Below are positions 60,072-64,000 of a stretch of DNA of 64,000 nt, piece by piece. Below the pieces are notes generated by a model. The model was not told the DNA's origin. It did no database searches and saw only the letters and a list, made by a program, of their open reading frames with translations. The number at the start of each line of letters is the position of its first letter. Position 1 is the stretch's first letter. The translations under genes and the position numbers were made by a program. Source of the stretch: JAWKIJ01 sp041394325 (GTDB lineage Bacteria; Actinomycetota; Acidimicrobiia; Acidimicrobiales; Microtrichaceae); NCBI GenBank assembly GCA_041394325.1, contig JAWKIJ010000001.1, positions 1,984,001-2,048,000 on the forward strand. Direction: 5' to 3'.

Positions 60072-60255
60072 ACTCGACGTGAACGACCGGGTGGTGACCC
60101 TGGTCGACCTGCCCGGCGTTCCGAAGGGAACCAAGGGTCGGATCATCCTCCGCAACGGTTTCGAGTGGATCCGCTACCGCGTCTGGTTCGACACCGGCAC
60201 TCCCAACGGGGTCGATGTCGGCTCCCTCGACGCCAAGGTGCTCGACCGAATCTGA
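60052..60255 (+). CDS. Small conserved-looking protein (67 aa)
   Basis: A 67-residue protein with an SH3/KOW-like rhythm: ELDVNDRVVTLVDLPGVPKG, TKGRIILRNGFEWIRYRVWF and DTGTPNGVDVGSLDAKVLDR, i.e. short beta strands with the GTKGRI turn typical of small barrel domains. The function is unknown. It overlaps the end of the reductase gene by 20 bases in another frame and has its own leaderless -10, so it is probably independently expressed. Confidence 0.7.
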   Translation: MPKKSDELDVNDRVVTLVDLPGVPKGTKGRIILRNGFEWIRYRVWFDTGTPNGVDVGSLDAKVLDRI

Positions 60256-60321
60256 CCAGTCCGGTGCGGCGTCTCAGCGGCTCCGGGGACCGACCACCAT
60301 CCACACACAACAGGGGGACCG

Positions 60322-61356
60322 ATGCGCATCGGGATGCAGATGCCCTATTCGGGCGGTTTCGAGGACTCGGTCGCTCAGACCGTCGCACTCGAGAAGGCCG
60401 GCCTCGACATCGTCTACGTGGCGGAGGCCTACAGCTTCGACGCGGTCTCCGCGATGGGATTCCTCGCGGCCCGCACCGAGACGGTGCAGATCGCCGCGGG
60501 AATCCTGCCGATCTACACCCGTACCCCTTCGCTCATAGCGATGACCGCGGCCGGTGTCGACTACGTCTCGGGCGGGCGGTGCATCCTCGGCCTCGGTGCG
60601 TCGGGACCCCAGGTCATCGAGGGGTTTCACGGCGTCCCCTACGACGCGCCGCTCGGCCGCACACGCGAGATCATCGAGATCTGCCGCAGGATGTGGGCAC
60701 GGGAGGACAAGCTCACCTACGACGGGCGGTACTACACGCTGCCACTGCCGCCGGAGCGGGGGACGGGCCTGGGCAAACCCCTGAAGATCATCAACCACCC
60801 GGTGCGACCGCGCATCCCGATCCAGGTGGCCGCGCTCGGTCCCAAGAACATCGCCCTCACCGCCGAGCTGGCCGACGGCTGGATGCCGATCTTCTACTAC
60901 CCCGAGAAGGCCGATCTCGCGTTCGGCGACGCTCTGGCGGCGGGCAAGGCCAAACGTGACCCGTCGCTCGGCGAGCTCGACGTGGTCGCCGGGGGACTGC
61001 TCGCGGTCGGCGACGATGTGAAGGGCGTGCTGGAGTTCGCGCGGCCGCTCGTCGCTCTCTACGTCGGTGGGATGGGCGCCCGCGACCGCAACTTCTACAA
61101 CGCCCTCCTGTGCCGCTACGGCTACGAGGCCGAGGCCAGGGAGATCCAGGACCTGTACCTCGACGGGCGCAAGGACGAGGCTGCGGCGAAGGTGCCCCTC
61201 GAGTTCCTCGAGGCCACCAACCTCGTCGGCCCCGAGTCCTACGTCAGGGAGCGGATCGAGGCGTTCCGCGAGTCAGGGGTGACCATCCTGAACGTCAACC
61301 CGGTGGGCGAGGACCAGCCGGCCATGGTGAGCCGCCTGAAGGAGTGGATCGCCTGA
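60322..61356 (+). CDS. LLM-class F420-dependent oxidoreductase
   Basis: A 344-residue luciferase-like protein of the mycobacterial/actinobacterial F420 group. Seen: MRIGMQMPYSGGFEDSVAQT, LEKAGLDIVYVAEAYSFDAV, QIAAGILPIYTRTPSLIAMT, GGRCILGLGASGPQVIEGFH, the long insert LPPERGTGLGKPLKIINHPV and IPIQVAALGPKNIALTAELA. The barrel should bind F420H2; the substrate is unknown. ATG 60322 has a GGGGGA ribosome-binding site, unlike the many leaderless genes here. Convergent with the nitronate monooxygenase-like gene across a hairpin. Confidence 0.9.
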   Translation: MRIGMQMPYSGGFEDSVAQTVALEKAGLDIVYVAEAYSFDAVSAMGFLAARTETVQIAAGILPIYTRTPSLIAMTAAGVDYVSGGRCILGLGASGPQVIEGFHGVPYDAPLGRTREIIEICRRMWAREDKLTYDGRYYTLPLPPERGTGLGKPLKIINHPVRPRIPIQVAALGPKNIALTAELADGWMPIFYYPEKADLAFGDALAAGKAKRDPSLGELDVVAGGLLAVGDDVKGVLEFARPLVALYVGGMGARDRNFYNALLCRYGYEAEAREIQDLYLDGRKDEAAAKVPLEFLEATNLVGPESYVRERIEAFRESGVTILNVNPVGEDQPAMVSRLKEWIA

Positions 61357-61375
61357 GTCGCCGTGGGTCCCGGTT

Positions 61376-61390
61376 CCGGCCTCGGGCCGG
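61376..61390. terminator. Hairpin between convergent genes
   Basis: CCGGCC (61376-61381), loop TCG, GGCCGG (61385-61390) between the convergent LLM and monooxygenase-like genes. There is no T-run. Confidence 0.4.
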
Positions 61391-61394
61391 CCGG

Positions 61395-62356
61395 CTACAG
61401 CGTGCTCGCCCGGCGCAGCACCGTCTCGGCGTCACTCACGAAACGTGCGACCAGTTCGGCGGCCCCGACGAGCTCGTCGATCGAGCCCACACCCTGGCCG
61501 GCGGGGAGGAACTCCCTGTCGATCGTGACGCCCTCGGCGTCGGGGCCCAGTCCGAGGTGGTTGACGCCGTCGTTCATCGACCGGAGGAACTGTTCGGGAA
61601 ACCGGGCCAGGTCGTCGGGGTGCTCGTCGAAGTGGCGGGTGTACTCGTTGGCCAGCACCCGGCACGTCTTGCCCGTGTAGGCACGTGAGATGGTCGTGGA
61701 GTCCTCGGCCGCGGCGAGAAGTTTGTCCTTGTAGCCCTGCACGCCGTACGCCTCGGGGGTGGCGATGAAGCGGGTTCCCACCCACACGCCGTCCGCCCCC
61801 AGGCTGATCGCCGCGGCGAGCCCCCGTCCGTCGACGATGCCACCCGCGGCCACCACCGGGACCCGGTCGCCGACCGCGTCCACCACCTGGGGGACGAGGG
61901 CCATCGTCGCGATCCGGCCGGTGTGCCCGCCGGCCTCTGTGCCCTGGGCGACCACGACGTCACAGCCCGCCTCGACGGCGGCGATCGCGTGTCGGACCTT
62001 GCCGCAGATGTTCACGACCAGGATCCCGGCGTCGTGGCACTTGTCGACCACGTCGGTGGGCACGCCGAGCCCCGCGGCGAACACGGTGGCACCACCCTCG
62101 ATGATGAGGTCGACCTGCGCCGACATGTCACCGGGCGCCGCGGGCAGCAGGTCGACGCCGAAGGGCCGGTCGGTGTGGGAGCGGACCACGCCCATCTCGG
62201 CGACCATCCTGTCGTTGCTCATCGTGGACGCCCGAGGCAGCCGAAGCCGCCTGCTCCCGACACCGCGGCGGCCAGTTCCCCGTAGGACACGCCGCCCATC
62301 CCCGCGAGCATGACCGGGTGTTCGATACCGAGCAGGTCGGTGAGCCGCGTCCGCAT
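61395..62356 (-). CDS. Nitronate monooxygenase-like FMN protein, frame-broken once
   Basis: A TIM-barrel FMN enzyme of the nitronate monooxygenase/2-nitropropane dioxygenase group. The N terminus reads MRTRLTDLLGIEHPVMLAGM then SYGELAAAVSGAGGFGCLG; after the C-run 62231-62233 (one missing base restores GCLGASTMSNDRM) it continues with RPFGVDLLPAAPGDMSAQVD, DVVVAQGTEAGGHTGRIATM (the conserved 'EAGGH'), VPVVAAGGIVDGRGLAAAIS and GADGVWVGTRFIATPEAYGV for FMN phosphate binding. Members can also act as enoyl reductases, so the physiological reaction is open. ATG 62356 is six bases after TACGGT on the minus strand. It is divergent from the flippase gene. Confidence 0.87.
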
Positions 62357-62362
62357 GACGGC

Positions 62363-62372
62363 ACCGTAACAT
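62363..62372. promoter_or_regulatory. Overlapping divergent leaderless -10 elements
   Basis: The ten bases ACCGTAACAT hold a minus-strand TACGGT (62363-62368, six bases before ATG 62356) and a plus-strand TAACAT (62367-62372, nine bases before ATG 62382), sharing two bases. Two divergent leaderless promoters appear to overlap here. Confidence 0.55.
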
Positions 62373-62381
62373 CGGCCGTCC

Positions 62382-63854
62382 ATGCCGGTACGTGACGAGG
62401 GGATCGGCCGCAAGGCCGTCGGCGGATTCCTGTGGGCGCTCGCCGGCTTCCTGATCATGCAGGTCGGCTCGTTCGCGACCTACACCTACGCCACACGGGT
62501 GCTGGGTACCGCGGGGATCGCGGTGGTCGGCACCGCGCTCACGGTGGTGTTCTGGATCGACATCCTCCTGGACCTGGGGATGGGCGCCTCGCTGATCTAC
62601 GAGCAGGAGCGCGGCCAGACCCATCGGGTGGCGGTCGCCTTCACGGTCAACGTCGTGGTCGCCACGACGATCGCCGCGTTCGTCGCCCTCGGCGCCGGCC
62701 CGATCGACCGCTTCTTCAAGGTGGGCGACATCGACATCTTCCGCGTCGTCGCGTTGCTGATCGCGGTGAAGGGCCTCGGCCAGGTCCCCGACGCCCTTCT
62801 CAAACGCGACCTCGACTTCCGACGGCGCGCCGCGTCGGACCTCACTCGCTCGACGCTGCGCTTCGTGATCGCGGTCGCGCTCCTGAAGGCCGGGGTCGGT
62901 CCGATCGCCATGGTCATCGCCGTCGCCGTCGCGGAGGTGGCGGCGGTCGCGGTGACGTGGATACTGGTGCGGTTCCGGCCCCGGTTCCGCTTCGACAAGG
63001 CCGTCGCCACCGAGATGTTGCGCTTCGGGGCGGCGATGTTCGGCGCCCGACTGGTGGGGATGCTGTGGCTGAACGGGGACTACCTCGTGATCACCCATCA
63101 CTTCGGCGGTCGCTCCAAGCAGTTCGGCAACTACTTCACCGCGTTCCGTCTGCCCGAACTGGTGTTGGGCAGCGTCTACAACCTCTTCTCGAACGTGGCG
63201 TTCCCGGCCTATGCGGCCGCGCGCGAACGCGGGGCGGCAACCCTCCGGACGGCCTCGTTGAAGTCGTTGCGGATGCTGTGCCTGTTCGGCTTTCCCGCCG
63301 GCTTCGGCATGTCCCTGGTCGCCCGCGACTTCATCGGTGGATGGTTCGGCGCCGAGTTCGCCGGAGCGGTGCCGGTGATGGAGTGGTTGTGTGCCGCAGC
63401 GGCATTCGTCGCGGTGGGCTACGCGTCGGGTGACCTGTATGCCGCGATCGGCAAGCCGCGCCTGGGCCTCTACTTCAACCTGGTCTTCGCGCCGGTCCTC
63501 GTGGCGGGCTTCGTCGCAGTGGTGGGTCGGGGCGTCGTAGCGATCGCGATGGTGCATCTGGCGGTGATCATCCCCTATTCGATGTTCCGCATCGAGGTTG
63601 CGAATCGCCTGCTCGGCACCACCTGGTCGCAGTCGCTGGGCGCGCTGCGACCGGCCACGGCAGCGACGCTCGGCATGGTTGCCCTGGCACTACCGGTCCG
63701 GCTGCTGCTCGCGCAGGGTTGGGCGTCGATGTTCGCGATCGTGGCCGCCGGCGCGACCGGGATGCTGGCGGGACTCGCGGTCGGTGACCGGGCGACGCTG
63801 GGGGAGTTGTTGCAAGGAGGCCGTTCGGGGCTCGCGAGGCTCGGCCTACGCTGA
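62382..63854 (+). CDS. Polysaccharide biosynthesis flippase (Wzx/MOP-type)
   Basis: A 490-residue membrane protein with about twelve hydrophobic helices, of the oligosaccharide flippase (lipopolysaccharide/exopolysaccharide biosynthesis) family in the MOP superfamily. Seen: GIGRKAVGGFLWALAGFLIM, LGTAGIAVVGTALTVVFWID, ALLKRDLDFRRRAASDLTRS (the conserved cytoplasmic Arg-rich loop), MLRFGAAMFGARLVGMLWLN, FGNYFTAFRLPELVLGSVYN, and ASGDLYAAIGKPRLGLYFN. It should move lipid-linked oligosaccharide across the membrane, fitting the envelope genes in the 48-54 kb region. ATG 62382 follows TAACAT by nine bases. Another gene begins just after it. Confidence 0.9.
   Translation: MPVRDEGIGRKAVGGFLWALAGFLIMQVGSFATYTYATRVLGTAGIAVVGTALTVVFWIDILLDLGMGASLIYEQERGQTHRVAVAFTVNVVVATTIAAFVALGAGPIDRFFKVGDIDIFRVVALLIAVKGLGQVPDALLKRDLDFRRRAASDLTRSTLRFVIAVALLKAGVGPIAMVIAVAVAEVAAVAVTWILVRFRPRFRFDKAVATEMLRFGAAMFGARLVGMLWLNGDYLVITHHFGGRSKQFGNYFTAFRLPELVLGSVYNLFSNVAFPAYAAARERGAATLRTASLKSLRMLCLFGFPAGFGMSLVARDFIGGWFGAEFAGAVPVMEWLCAAAAFVAVGYASGDLYAAIGKPRLGLYFNLVFAPVLVAGFVAVVGRGVVAIAMVHLAVIIPYSMFRIEVANRLLGTTWSQSLGALRPATAATLGMVALALPVRLLLAQGWASMFAIVAAGATGMLAGLAVGDRATLGELLQGGRSGLARLGLR
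63847..63852 (+). promoter_or_regulatory. Leaderless -10 (TACGCT) of the last gene
   Basis: TACGCT straddles the end of the flippase gene and ends six bases before the ATG at 63859. Confidence 0.4.
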
Positions 63855-63858
63855 GCCG

Positions 63859-64000
63859 ATGGCGACCTTGGAGGGTGTTCGTCGGCGACTCGACGAGTGG
63901 CGGCCGCGGATCCGATCGACCTTCGTGATCTATCTCACGCCACGCCCGTCGCCCATTCCGCCGGAGCGGATCGACGAGCGCTTCACCGTCGTCACGGTGA
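63859..64000 (+). CDS. 5' end of an unknown gene
   Basis: The window ends inside this gene. The 47 visible residues, MATLEGVRRRLDEWRPRIRS then TFVIYLTPRPSPIPPERIDE and RFTVVTV, are not recognised; they are charged and proline-containing with no signal peptide. The ATG is six bases after TACGCT. Its place just after a flippase gene suggests surface-polysaccharide or envelope function, which is only context. Confidence 0.5.
   Translation, partial: MATLEGVRRRLDEWRPRIRSTFVIYLTPRPSPIPPERIDERFTVVTV

Noticed and set aside
1..64000. tRNA, rRNA, CRISPR arrays and origins
   Set aside because: No cloverleaf-like T-loop sequences, spaced direct repeats or DnaA-box clusters were noticed when reading both strands; a covariance-model scan would be decisive.

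Overview
The window is high-GC DNA (about 70% by eye) from an actinobacterium, most likely an Acidimicrobiia-type lineage. Five things point there: F420 chemistry (a CofC-type guanylyltransferase and two luciferase-like F420 oxidoreductases), a mycothiol conjugate amidase, a TIGR03084/mycothiol-type isomerase, the actinobacterial ImuA-ImuB-DnaE2 mutasome with CGAAC-N4-GTTCG LexA boxes, and lipid or steroid genes (KshA-like Rieske oxygenase, WS/DGAT, acyl-CoA enzymes). The taxonomic placement is inference; no rRNA or tRNA gene was seen.

Layout. 1-2.9 kb: end of an unknown gene, a TIGR03084-like protein, a PIG-L deacetylase and cofC. 2.9-6.9 kb: a TetR-controlled catabolic locus (tetR, acetoacetate decarboxylase-like, Rieske oxygenase) divergent from an amidohydrolase. 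7-12.8 kb: housekeeping (gpsA, rnhB, nucleotidyl cyclase, GYF protein, Zn peptidase). 12.9-22.1 kb: SOS mutagenesis genes imuA-imuB and dnaE2 flanking a two-component system and a DUF2510 protein. 22.1-31.7 kb: NERD protein, purL-purQ, an M15 peptidase, a PhoU/TrkA_C protein, mca and chbG. 31.7-33.9 kb: secreted nuclease, thiolase. 33.9-37 kb: an accessory island with a deleted IS3-type element, a PIN protein and an XRE-ImmA/IrrE protein, ending at a truncated NTF2-like gene. 37-46.6 kb: amidase, TesB thioesterase, trpB2 plus an LLM enzyme, WS/DGAT, PAP2, RecB-like nuclease, hydrolase. 46.7-53.6 kb: an envelope cluster of an unknown lipoprotein, three tandem acyltransferase-3 proteins and a membrane protein. 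53.5-62.4 kb: LysR/TauE pair and fatty-acid genes (SDR, FadD-like, acyl-CoA dehydrogenase, nitronate monooxygenase-like, LLM). 62.4-64 kb: a polysaccharide flippase and the start of another gene.

Two architectural signals recur. About eighteen genes have a TAnnnT-like -10 hexamer only 4-9 bases before the start codon, which predicts leaderless transcripts. Eleven gene pairs are joined by 4-base GTGA or ATGA stop/start overlaps, which predicts translational coupling.

About a dozen genes change reading frame in mid-domain, often at a short G or C run, while both halves stay clearly coding. I read these as assembly indels rather than decay, so the affected genes are annotated as one locus each with the break noted.
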